60,000 nucleotides of DNA from Hydractinia symbiolongicarpus. Lineage: Eukaryota; Cnidaria; Hydrozoa; Anthoathecata; Hydractiniidae. Where the stretch lies: assembly GCF_029227915.1 (NCBI RefSeq), contig NC_079877.1, forward strand, positions 9,054,001 through 9,114,000, written 5' to 3'. The notes under the pieces are model-generated. The model was not told the origin of the DNA, did no database searches, and worked only from the letters and a program-made list of their open reading frames with translations. Both the position numbers and the translations under genes were made by a program. Below are positions 11,201 through 22,440 of the stretch, one piece after another (the stretch's first letter is position 1; every line of letters begins with the position of its first letter).

Positions 11201-14200
11201 ACTCTGAAACAACACCATAGTTCTGATATATGTTGCTTCTGGGAAGACTTTTGCCGCAGCCTCCAAATAAGAATGTCCGGGGAATGCATGTTATGTTATA
11301 AGGTTGATAAATTGCTTAATTTTTAAACCAATTTAAGGCCTAGATCTGTAGCAACGAGGTTGCTTATATAGAAAAATCAACAAAAGATTTTAACTCATAC
11401 TCACCTCTTTGAGAGTTACTTTGATTTGTCGTAACTGTCTGTTTTCAATGATAATATCTGTTTCGGTGATTAAAACTTGGTCTCGGCCCTGAAACGAAGT
11501 CAGGCAGTTGTTTCACACTCTACAGCTACTGGTACCCAAGAAAGACATGGTGTACAAATAAAGAGTCTTATTAGAGTTTACTTTTTCAACATTTCCAAAG
11601 TTAAAGTAGAATCTGTATTTAACGGACGATATAATGGATAAATGAGAGCACAACACAGACATGTTTTTTGTTTCCAGAATTAGGATTTGATCTTATTTTT
11701 CTCTCCAATTTAAGAAGAAGGATAAAAGATTACAAATATTTCGCTTTTCATATGTTTTATTTTAAGCATCGTTTTTTCAAATTATGATTTAAAGTTTTAG
11801 CTGAACTTTATTAGAACTTAAAGAAGACATCTCTGGTGGGCTGACTCTTGTGATTTTAACCAGTTACCTCACTTTACATAATTTTCTGACAATATGAAGA
11901 AACATACCACAAGTTTAATATCAGGTTTAAGATATGGCTTTCCAGTAGATATTGCTTCGTAAGAGACGACGTAAGAAATATGACCTCCATAAGATGTAAT
12001 CTAAAGAAAAAGACAAAGAACGCCCATTTTTACGCCTAGTTGCGAAACAAAGATTTACATTTATTTTTACGCCCAGGGGAAAATATTATCATTATTTAAA
12101 GCGTGCCAGCGCACTACAGTACACTGGTATTAAATCAACCAAGGTTTCCTTTAAGTGTACTGCACTTTTAATACCGTTGTGTAAACAAAGGCAAAAGGTG
12201 CACGTGTAAGACAGGCTTTAATTATCCTCAATGACGTCAATTCTGCAACAGCTTGATCATGGCTTACCTTATTTCCAAGAAATTTTCTTGGCATGGACCA
12301 ATACATAGGAACTTGGGCAAGTTTCTCCACACCTGTTAGTACTAATTCTTTTGTATTCGCATAAAATCCTTGTCTTATGTTTAACGCCTCATCAAAATCT
12401 GTAATCTTTAAACCGTTCCCAATACTTGCAAGTTTGATCTAAAACAAAGAATAGTTACCAGGCTCTGTGCAGGCAGAAATGTATGAAGGAAATTATTTAA
12501 ATCTCTAGAAATTTCACACATTACTTTTAATTTCTTTGTCGTAAGATTGTAACGCGGTACATTTGGATAGCGAAAGAAATCGGGAAATAAATTCCACGTA
12601 GATTCTTTTCTTTGTTAAAAACATTCTGCAAGGGTTTAATATTTTCCGCGAAATATGTTTTATAGAAAAATCACGAAATCTGATTTTCTTTTCTTTTTAA
12701 GTGTCGTATAGCATGCTGCAAGAGTCAACAATTAGAGTTTATAATTAATAAACACGTACCAATCTTCTGTAGTATTTTGCACTGTCGCATGTAGACGACA
12801 CACCAAAACACCAACAAGACAAACAACCATCAGAATTCTTTTTATCCAAATTAAACGTGCCTTCCTTACACTGTGTGCACTTACGTCCTTCTACATTTTT
12901 CTTAAGAAAAGAACGAATTAATAAATATAATATTATAGCTGAACATGGAAAGGATAACTCTCTTATTAGTAGATATATTTGTAGAGTTTTTCTAATACAC
13001 TTATCTAAACGTACCTTGCATGCACAGTTACCAGTGGAACGATCACATGTGGAATCAATACTTCCTCTTTCATCGCAATCCCTACATTTGCTTTCTAAAT
13101 AGGAACAGGATAATGACAACTTTTACAATACTTTGAACATCGTCACAGATTTGATGAACATTTATAACCTTCCATAAAATCCTACTACATCTGGCTATTG
13201 CACATTTGATAGAAATCTTGCATTGCGATGAAATTTTGACATAGAAATGTGTACTACTTTATACAAAGCAGGCGTTTTAAAAAGATTTTTATTTGAAGAT
13301 AAAAAAGGGAGTTACCTTTCGGAATTTTGCAATAATCACCAGGTTTTGTTGGATTACCAAGAAATGGGGATAAACACCTAAATAAAAATAAAATAACAAA
13401 TTTGTACTGGAACTAATTAAGGTAGCTTAATTAATTTCAATCTTAGGAGTAAAGTTTTTTACACTCGTTTAAACTATATCCTACTAAAGTAGCCATTTTC
13501 GTCCAAATAATACTTTTGAAAAGATACCAACTTAACGTAGTCAATACCTTTCACATTGTCTTCCGGCATGACCTGGTTTACATGCGTCACAAGTGGGTTG
13601 ACCATCTGTGTCCAGCACGCAAGTTGAACTGAATCTGGAAAGATTTGAGCAGATATTCGACACATTATTTAGCCAGGTTGAGTTAGGTGTTAACCACTTA
13701 CAAGTACAGTTTTATTTAACAAAAAGTTCTTGCAAATAAAAATTCCTTACTGATTTGATTTCACCGACAATGGACACGGGCACGGCCTACAAGCATCTAT
13801 TTGACCTGAACGTGGGTCACCATAGTATCCAGGTAAACATTTCTCACAGTGTGCACCTGTGGTGTAATGCTGACAGTCCTATAATGAATCCAGTGTGTTG
13901 TGAAAATAAATGATTTTACGGAAGAAATAAAATTTAGATAAAAAAAAAAGAGAAGTAACTTCTCAAAATTCATCACAATGCAAGACGTCTATTAAATGTG
14001 CAATAGCCAGAAGTAGTAGAATTTTAAGAAACAAGAACGGGGGCTTTTTCTCTTGATTTTTCTTGAAGGCCTAATATGTAAAAAACGTGTCAAAAGTTTT
14101 TACAAAAAAAAGCAATAATAAATTAAAAGCGAAGAAATGTGAAAAAACAAACAAATAAAAACAAATATGGCTACCTTTAAAACGGCAGAAAAGCGAAAGT

Positions 14201-17200
14201 GACAAAGAAGCAAAAATAAATTGATAAAAAAAGTTTAACGTGTAAGATTTGGAAAAAAAATACTTATAATATTCTCATGAAGTTTACCACAACACCCACA
14301 ACCTGAAAATGGTATTTTTGAGTCGAAGGGGAACGGTAACTTTGTTTGGAGAGTTCGCCCTGATCTGTACATGTTTTTTTTTTAAAAAAAATTATATTTT
14401 CTCTGATAGCCCTTTTATTTTGTAAGGTTTCTATAACTTTAGCACGAAAGCATCGGATGAAATTTATCTATTGCCAACTTAATGCAAGCTATCACCAGAT
14501 TAGCTGAACATACCCGACATTGACCAGTTTTACCATCACAATCTACTGCATGTCCATTGCATTGGCATTCTTCGCAACGTCCAAGTAACTTTCCATTCTT
14601 CATTTTGGTATAACCTTTGTTACAATGCTAAATATTGTGGAATAATTTTTTCAAAACAGAATAGCAATATTGAAAGGGATTTAATAATTTGTATGACTGA
14701 AACGGATACTCATGAGAAGCTTTAACTTAATTGCCAGCTTGACAATCAAAATCAAAGACTGGATGAATTTAATAGACTTAAATTGCAATTAAATTTGTTA
14801 TTTACCCTAAGAAAACTAGCCAGCGATGACAGTAAAAAAGATAAACTTAGAGTTGCTACAAATATACAGCGGAATAACACATGATTTAATATATTATTCA
14901 GTATCTGTAACAGATATTATAGCCTACCTGACAAGAAGTACCAAAGTATTGCGGTGGGCAGTTACATTCTTCGACCATGGGTGCCACATGATCGTTTGAC
15001 GAAAGTGGATTATAACCTGCGACATCTAAGCGTACTTCATACAAACTAAACACAACAAACAAGTGTGAGAGAATGTGAGAAAATGTGAGAGAATGTGAGA
15101 GAATGTGAAAAAATGTGAGAGAATGTGAGAGAATGTGAAAGAATGTGAAAGAATGTAAGTGAGTTTCGTGGATATCAATGTTTTTGTTCTAAACGTTGGT
15201 TAGTGCTGCGCCAAAATGTGTTTCTTGCTTTTTGGTGTATTTTAAATTTAACAAAGTCTTATGGTAGCTTGGTTAAAATTTTTTTGCTTCTCTGTAAGAA
15301 AATTTGAAATAAAAATCCATGTGAAGCCTAGCTTTGGTGAATTCTCCTGGCATCAGTTAACAGGGTATTTACTTTAAAATTGGTGAGGTCGACCACATAA
15401 AATAAAAATAATATGTTGTTTTGATAAGAAATAATCTTTACTTTGTTTCGATCATATCACTGCTAAATGTTGCACGCAACAAGAACGATTTAATACCAGC
15501 CAAAGCAATAATCATCTCTTCACGAGATACTTCGTAACCTGATCTGTGCTTCCAAAATTTCTAAAAATTCATGTGAAAAAGCTTTACTTTCACGAATATA
15601 TGTGCTTTCCAAAGAAATGTTTACACTGTTAAAAAGATTCTATAACAGAACCTTTTTAAAAACGCTTACAAAATCTTATTTAATTATGAAGAATAGTCGA
15701 AAAAATATCTGACATAATTCCTGCTACACCTATTTCTTCACTAAGCTATGAGGTACATCGCTTCAATTTTCTATAAAGGGAGACCACTAAAATCAACGTA
15801 AAACTTACTTCATCAAGAATTACTTGGTAATAGTGTTGCTGACCAGGTAATGGATCAGTTCGTTCTGTATAGTGAAGTTCCAGATTATTTCCCTAAAAAA
15901 ACAACGTGTGTAAAATAGGATTTCCATTTAGAAGGTTAAATATAATTAAATGAAGAACTAAATGAGAATTCAGAGAGCTAAAAACAAATCAGTTTGACGA
16001 GATTTTAGCCAAAAATCACGTTCAGATGGTTAAATGTTTTTTTTTTTAATTTACCAAATGCGTTGTTAAACAGAGACACGTATTTTGTCAGAATTAAAAA
16101 GAAGGATTGGAAGAAGATTAGAGATTCCGTATAACTTCTAGTGATTCCCCTTACATTCGAAAAAATTTCTTACCGAAACGAGAAATAGCGTAAAATATTC
16201 TACTTAAATAATATTTAGCAAGAGCAGATGGTTATTCTGTAGTTAAAATTCGAAAAAATTTAGGACATACCATTAGCACGACATCAGCACCATAAAGTGG
16301 TTTATCAATTGGTCGCGAAAGATACGATATTGTGTATCTTAAATTACCTCCATACGACGCTACCTAAACATCAAGAATTAGCACTCTAATATGCTGGTAT
16401 AGAAAGAAAATATCTATCTAATTGTTCGCAAAACACTTATACGCTTAAATTTATAAAATAAATTTCACGAGTGAAATACAGTGAAAGCAGAAAAAATAGA
16501 AAATACAACACTTTAATATAGATAAGTATATAATAAATTCAGATTAGATCTGTTCTCTGTAAATTCTAGTTAATGTATATAGACTTAAAATCATTACAGA
16601 AAGCTAAAAAGGTAAAGAAAAGCATCATTCATTGAAAGACAAATTATTTAAGTTGTAATTTAAAATATTATGTATGTTTATTTAAGTATATAAATACAAA
16701 TACATTTTTTCATTTCATAAAGGTGAAAAGTAAATCACTGCAAAAAAATTTCTAGCACTTACCTTGTCACCACAATAGCGCAATGGTAATTCCCAATAGT
16801 ATATATCAGTTAAAGTTGATGTGCTGGAGTACTTGTACGATACTGAATTCGTAAGTGGGTTATTTAATAGGTTGTCTTGCAAAAGTTTGCTGTCATCAAT
16901 GGTACGGAGATTTAAGTTTCTTATATCTTGTGCATTTAAAACAGTCTGGACAAAGAAAAAAAAGGTTTTTCCAAAAAAAGAGGCTGTTGATAAAACTAAC
17001 GAAATTATGCTGTTACATATTTAGTTTGTAAAAACAATAAATAGGTCGGAACGGAATTCCGAATAGGTCGGAATTTTCGAGTTGTCTCCATTTTTTGCAA
17101 CTTTTCAAGAGTATATTTAATTTCTCGGGGAAGTGGCTATCATGTATTAAACCCTTTACCCTTCGGCCATACTTAATTGGGTATTAAAATCATTCATCCT

Positions 17201-20200
17201 AACAGCCGTAGATCACTAAACTAAATTCATGAACATTGTGGTCTGGATATGTGGGAGACCTTAAGACAAAGCTTAATACCTTAACCACTAAGCAATAAAT
17301 AAAACTACAAAGTATGTAATTGTGTTTCACATAATTATACCTTACCTGTTTTCTTTCCAGCTTTGCACTTCTACAGTCAGTTGTAAGACCGTTACAGAAA
17401 CACTTCAGACAGCCATATTTGTTTTCTTGTTGCAGGTTGAATGTCCCTGCCACACAAGTATCGCAGTAATTCCCTTTTACATTATCCTAGAAATGAAATA
17501 AAAATTAATATATTTGATACACAATTTTTAAAACACACTACAATCATGGACAAAAAAATTGAGACAAAGTTTTCTCGTCTTTTTTCAAGTGGCAAAAAGC
17601 GACAAATGGTCTATGCTATGCAGCCGAAAGGCTGCAAAGTCGCAACTTTTGCACAAACGTAGACCGGACAGATATCCTATATATAATTTGCTAGTCGCAA
17701 TCGCTAGCACGCAATAACGAAATAATCAACGTCAGGGTCCGCGAAAACCTAGAAATTCGTGATAAATGGCCATGCTGACGTCAGCAACAATTAGCACATT
17801 TTAAGAGTTTAGGCTTAATGAAATAACTTAAGATCCGATGTCAGCTGTGAATATTGATAATCAAACTGTGAAAAATGTAAAATGCGGGACTATGACATAT
17901 AAAATTCTAAATTAGTCGCCCTGTTTCATTATATTTTTTTTCATAATTGTAGATGTTTATATTAAACCATTACATAACTTATCACAGTAAACAAACAATG
18001 AGAAATAATCCTACTTAATCCAGAAGAATAAGGTAGTTCAATCGACTTTTGCCATGATTGCCTAATTTGTCATGGTTGTTAGACTCTCACCTTGCATCTG
18101 CATTTGTTATCAGTTTGTGTACTAGGAAGAGAACCAGCTTGATTGCATTTATTGACACCTCCTTTTTTCTTTTCCACCTATGAAGATATGTATTATATTT
18201 ATGCAAAATGTTCATTTAATAGAGAAGATTATTGTTACAACCAGGAGATAATATCAGTTCGAAAAATTCGAAGTCAACGAAGTGAGACTTACAGTATCTG
18301 TGCTTTTTTCTTTTGTTTGTTTCACCAACACAAATTTATCTGGACCTTAAAGAAAAGTAACAAAGTTAAATTAGTCCTTTAACTTTAAAGACAGAATTTG
18401 TCCCGTTTCAATGTCAACGTTAGAGTTCTTCCTGATTCAATTTTCAGCTGCCAACAAAATTAATTAAAATAAAATCGACACAATAATTTGGAAAATGTTA
18501 GTTTTTTACAAATCCTGAAGGCACAGGGAATGCTATTTTTGGGTTGCAAATGCAATGTTTCCATATGTCAATCTCATAAATTCCAATGCAAGACTAACCT
18601 TGTAATTTAACAGAATCACACATGACCTCTCCACACGACTTGGATAAAACATGGATGTGTTGCAGAGTCATCACACAATCAAAAACATGCAAATCATCTA
18701 AATATCCGTCCATCTTGTAATCCAACCCACCAGAGTAATACTTTCCAATTCTCAATCCAAGCATCCAATTACTGCTTAAAGCGACGTGGCTCAACACTTT
18801 GGTTTGGAATACACCATCTGTAAATATTCTCCCAACACCTCCGTTTGCTTCGTAATCCACTAAAATATGCACCCATGTGTTTGCTTTTAGAATTCTTTGT
18901 GTAGATACGATGAAGCCTTTGCTGTTACGGATGTTGTAAAACATCCACACCAGCTTGCCATCTTGAACTTCAAGTCTTAACTGTGTATTGTAGTTAACGG
19001 AAGATATGATAGGGTGCAGTCCTTTAATGTGATTTAGTTTAAAATATAAAGAAAATGTAAGTGCATCTAACGAATGTTGACCACGAGTTTGAACTGTAAC
19101 ATCGCCTTTGCCCATATCCAATGACTTGTGGCATTTACCAGAAGAGAAGGCGTTATTTGGAATGATTTTTAAATTTAAAACATTTTCCTTCTTTGACGTT
19201 GTTTGATCATTAAATGAATGGAAATAAAGTGGTTTACAACATCCTATAAAATAATTATCAAATTTGAAGTTGAAACACTGGATTTATACCATTGTTGTAA
19301 AATACATGGTCCTCTAAATATCCGAAGAGAGTTACATGCATATTTTCTTGATACTGAAACAACTAAATTAAATAGTAGAAAGTTCTTGCACTTAAAAAAC
19401 TATTATCAACTGCAAACATCAACTACAAACAATACTTCTTCTGATTGTAAAAGCAAATTAAAAAAAAAATATTATATACCAGTGTGTTGAACAAACATTA
19501 AATTAACGATATTTGCTCATACAGTGCATATATTTTGAAAAGTTATACCAACCTTGAAATATTTTGTAGCAGAACCCAATATGTTTTGCCTTTAACAGAC
19601 TCATGTTATCTCTTATTCTGTAGAAAACAGCTTGACCAGTGTTCCGTTCCAATATTTCCACATACAAGATCACATACAAGCCGGATACTTCTTTTCTAAA
19701 ATAAAATACATAAAAATATAATATTAAACTAAGCATAAAACTGTACATAGCTAATGCGCTTCAAAATAAGAAAAAAAAATCATTAACAACTTTAGTAAAG
19801 ACAAAAATTATTTACAGCTTTATTTATCCTGAAAGTTAATTGATAGTTTTCTTTTAACTGTATTAACTAATTTCAAAAACAGAAATTCTGCACTTACTGT
19901 ATGGAATAAACATATACATTTTTAACGTCGGCGAAGTCAGATACTAATTTCTTTACCTAAAAACAGCGCAATGTGCAATTTTAATTATGCCAAAAAAAAA
20001 ATGACGAAATGCCATTTTTATCTAAAACGACATTGCATTAGATGTTTTTAATTTTCATAAATAAGTTTTATCTAGCTAGCTTTGAAAAATACACAACATA
20101 CAAGTTCTACGCTCAAATCTGCAAATTAACTCACATTGTTGGTCAATTCTCTTGCCACAAGACTTTCTGATGTCCCTTCATCAATTAGCAATAATCTAAT

Positions 20201-22440
20201 TTCTATCTTCATTTTATCTAAAAAAAGACGAAACGTACATTTTTAAAGACACAAAAACTAATTACTTTTGATCATTTTTTCTTTTATTTTACACCTGAGA
20301 GTGTTAGAGAACAGAAATAAAATCAAGTAAGTCATGTGGTGTGAAAGAAACATACCTCCTGCAATTGATGGTAAATTTGGGACGGTGGTCACCACTTTAT
20401 TAACTGTATCAAGATCTGCTGAGCTGTAATACACTTGAAGTAAAATCTTATAACTGGTTCCAGGTTCTAAAACATCAATGAAAAGCAATTACTTCTTTAT
20501 ACATATCTAGTTAATTAACTATACAATTATTAGTCAGTAAAACAAACAAACACTATATTTTAGCTTTTTAACACTTTAGCCAATATTGCAACTCTGCTGT
20601 TTTCGTTTATGCATAACAAGATCAAAGTAGTGCTACTATTTTTGGAAATCTTGCAAAAGGCCATATATTATCAGAGCATTATCAAGGAAAGGGAATAACA
20701 GGCTGTAATCTAAGCTATATTAACAGTTTTTGCTGCTAATAAATACTAAAAAGGTGTTTAAAATAGCATGCAGGTTTTTGACATTTTAACCACCCCTGTA
20801 AGTAAATAAAAAAGGCAAAAGTGAATAGCAAATTTAACCTAAACTTTCCAGAGTATGGTTTCGAGTTCCACTTCCAAGTTGAATGGTGCCTAGGTCTTCT
20901 TTATCTCTCCCAAATAGAAGCAGCATACGAAGGGGAAAGTATGGTACTGACCAACTCAAATAGATTGAACGAAAACTTGTCATTACTTCAACAAATTTTG
21001 GCAAGTTAGTTGAACTTGCAGATGTTTCTAAATTATAACATACACATTGTGATTAAGCTAATCACAAATAATAAGAAATAACTTTACAATAAACATCAAA
21101 GTTTATGATTTTAACAATTAAGTTACACAACAGTGGGTAATTTAACACTATGCTTTAATTAACGCTCCTTTCCATTTGACTGCATTTTCCGCTATAAACC
21201 TCACGAGCTTTTTTGTTAGCACCTGCACACTCAAAGCGTACCTCCCACTTGAAAACACATTGATTTCATATCAAAGAGCTTGAAAAGTTGTCTGGGAATT
21301 AGTGAAAGTCCAAAATTTTGAGAACCAATAAAGATTTTTCAAAAAAATAAAAAATATTAGGAGAAGAGTAAGATCAGATATTGAACAAGCAAATTTTTTG
21401 AAGACTCTTCTACAATGACACTACTCAACCAACTACCATGGCAATAGTTACACAATATTGTGCAACACATGACCTAAAATATTACATCAAAGTAAAGTGT
21501 CAAGAAAGCATTAATTTACCAGGTTGCTGTAGAGGGACTCCAGCACCATCTGATATTGAAGCTTGAACTAAGAGCTGAAAAATGAAATTTTGATAAGTAA
21601 CATTATTTGAGAACTAACTGTATCATGAAAAAAAAATTCACTAGGGAGGTGATCATTCAGGTGACATTAATAACAATTCACATACAAAAATGCTTTAATT
21701 TTTTTATTCTTATCTAATGGTATACAGCTTAACATGCTGCATAAAATAATATACATTCAGGGTCGTGTCCCTTAATTGAACTGTTAAGGAAATATTTGAG
21801 ATGGTTTCAAAGCAGGTTGTTAGATCCATCTTGGTTATTTATGCAAAAGAGGATGTTGGTTTATTTTAGTTTTTTGTCAATGTATTTAACCTTAATATTG
21901 TGTAATACAGAAGCTTCATTAGCTCCAACAACTGTTTGTCATGAGAGTAAGGCAGTCTTTCAAAATTCTGTTTCCTGTCTCGCTTGGCCTTTTTGATTTT
22001 ATACAAAAAAACACCCTAAATATGATCAAAGTTTGTATGCTATAAATCAACATTTTATATGTCAGAATTATGCAATACGCCAGAAAAGTTTTTTACAACA
22101 GTTTATCTATAAACCCAACAAACATCAGCTGTCACGCACGTAGGTTTGTGATTACAGATAATCTCAAAAAATAATTCATGTAAATCTACTTGTTGTATTT
22201 TGCATATGTAAAAAATATTTCGCCTTTTTTAAAATAATTTTTATTTACCACAAAAGTTTCTGACATGAAAGTACAGGACAAGGGTTTTTTAAATAAAGCA
22301 GCTGAATGCACTAAAATGAGACCAGATTCTCCCAAAATTTGTTTTTAATTAAGAAAATTGCAGAAATTAGGATTTGAAAGAATTTATTTATATTTTACCT
22401 TGCAACAAGCCACCAAAAAAGCAATATAGAGAATCTTCAT
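5680..22440 (-). CDS. HSPG2-like: Perlecan-like basement-membrane protein (33 exons traced, 3' end missing)
   Basis: A secreted extracellular-matrix protein read from 22440 down to 5680. Coding exons, high to low: 22399-22440, 21520-21574, 20356-20466, 20135-20217, 19898-19956, 19553-19695, 18599-19243, 18293-18345, 18091-18177, 17346-17486, 16763-16945, 16271-16363, 15809-15892, 15442-15560, 14928-15045, 14514-14627, 13751-13878, 13548-13628, 13316-13377, 13015-13094, 12760-12900, 12268-12438, 11908-12000, 11405-11488, 10685-10803, 10455-10566, 9917-10149, 9502-9588, 8853-8920, 7993-8274, 7561-7836, 6815-7084, 5680-5949. All have GT-AG borders and phases join without a break: 4,687 nt, at least 1,562 residues. 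Domain order: signal peptide, SEA-like, LamG-like, laminin-EGF/laminin-IV twice, four Ig. This resembles perlecan, but the LDLa repeats are missing and LamG is N-terminal. The symbol is by resemblance only. Confidence 0.85.
7145..7176. repeat. GC-rich hairpin in an Ig intron
   Basis: A 15-bp stem with one mismatch: CCGCCCGCAGAGCTA at 7145-7159 faces TAGCTCTACGGGCGG at 7162-7176 with a 2-base loop. It lies in the intron at 7085-7560. High GC in an AT-rich intron suggests a tiny foldback repeat rather than a gene-specific signal. Confidence 0.6.
8620..8806 (-). mobile_element. tRNA-derived SINE
   Basis: On the minus strand, from about 8806, the sequence reads GGTGCCCTTGTGGTAGAGCG, then an anticodon arm (stem TTCGC/GCGGA, loop CTCCAGT), then GTTCAAATCC (8744-8753), a good polymerase III B box. 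The T stem and acceptor stem do not pair properly, so this is not a working tRNA. The downstream CCGAGT...GAGACTATAAAAG body resembles the tRNA-headed SINEs I associate with cnidarian genomes; that link is from memory. The 3' limit is a guess. It lies in the intron between the last laminin-EGF exon and the first Ig exon. Confidence 0.55.
8853..13094 (-). CDS. Perlecan-like gene: second laminin-EGF / laminin-IV module
   Basis: Ten exons encode residues about 801-1196. Laminin-EGF cysteines (ESKCRDCDERGS, GNCACK, GRKCTQCKEGTFNL) precede a second laminin-IV domain (12268-12438 to 10455-10566; hallmarks MYWSMPRKFLGNK, ITSYGGHISYVVSYE, VERCHCPRGYTGLSCE). Then come laminin-EGF repeats in 9917-10149 (KKCECNSHSDNCD, DECMAGYYGDAING), 9502-9588 and 8853-8920. 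The 9917-10149 exon corresponds to two separate exons of the first module, so one intron was gained or lost after duplication. The last donor (GTAGGT at 8847-8852) is less typical, but it joins in frame to the first Ig exon. Confidence 0.85.
13316..18345 (-). CDS. Perlecan-like gene: first laminin-EGF / laminin-IV module
   Basis: Twelve exons encode residues about 380-800. A short linker (18293-18345) leads into laminin-type EGF cysteines (CNQAGSL, NKCRCK, NYCDTCVAGTFNL). A laminin-IV (LamB) domain follows in five exons (16763-16945 to 14928-15045), with hallmarks YWELPLRYCGDK, VASYGGNLRYTISY and VEECNCPPQYFGTSCQ. More laminin-EGF repeats follow in exons 14514-14627, 13751-13878, 13548-13628 and 13316-13377 (GRCEECQCNGHAVDCD, EKCLPGYYGDPRSG, CKPGHAGRQCE). 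Exon lengths match the second module almost one for one. The intron at 15046-15441 carries a 10-bp tandem repeat; the intron at 17487-18090 contains an unidentified repeat-like stretch (about 17540-17900) with a TGCTGACGTCAGCA palindrome at 17773-17786. Confidence 0.85.
15062..15155. repeat. 10-bp tandem repeat (GAATGTGAGA)n
   Basis: About nine imperfect copies of a 10-bp unit (GAATGTGAGA, with AAATGTGAGA and GAATGTGAAA variants) lie in the intron next to the exon at 14928-15045. It starts only some 16 bp upstream of that exon's splice acceptor in transcript order. Confidence 0.8.
18599..19243 (-). CDS. Perlecan-like gene: LamG/concanavalin-A-like exon
   Basis: A single 645-nt exon, residues about 165-379, enters and leaves in phase 1. 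It encodes a jelly-roll domain of the LamG/pentraxin type: a start with CHKSLDMGKGDVTVQT, strands such as LTFSLYFKLNHI, NTQLRLEVQDGKLVWMFYN, NTWVHILVDYEANGGVGRIF and LGLRIGKYYSGG, then a terminal GYLDDLHVFDCVMT typical of LamG-like ends. Being one exon with equal phases, it is a symmetrical module that could have been shuffled in. In vertebrate perlecan, LamG domains lie at the C-terminus; here one sits before the laminin-EGF region. Its ligand is unknown. Confidence 0.75.
19553..22440 (-). CDS. Perlecan-like gene: signal peptide and SEA-like exons
   Basis: Six exons encode residues 1-164. The first starts MKILYIAFLVACCK and the second continues LLVQASISDGAG, giving a hydrophobic signal peptide with likely cleavage after VQA (residue 19). 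The exon at 20356-20466 encodes a beta-strand-like stretch (TSYKILLQVYYSS). The next three give alternating strands and helices (MKIEIRLLLIDEG, ESLVARELTNNVKKLV, ADVKNVYVYSIQ, GLYVILYVEILERNTG). That fits a SEA fold, as in perlecan domain I, but sequence identity is weak. I see no Ser-Gly-Asp triplet of the kind that carries heparan sulfate in vertebrate perlecan domain I. Intron 2 (20467-21519) and intron 1 (21575-22398) hold no other recognised feature. Confidence 0.7.

Noticed and set aside
18143-18382. Plus-strand frame of 79 codons
   Set aside because: It overlaps two minus-strand exons that join in frame with the matrix gene; there is no support on the plus strand.
20356-20466. Fibronectin type III domain in the N-terminal region
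   Set aside because: The PGTSYKILLQVYY stretch looks like the end of an FN3 domain, but there is no room for the rest of it in the traced exons.
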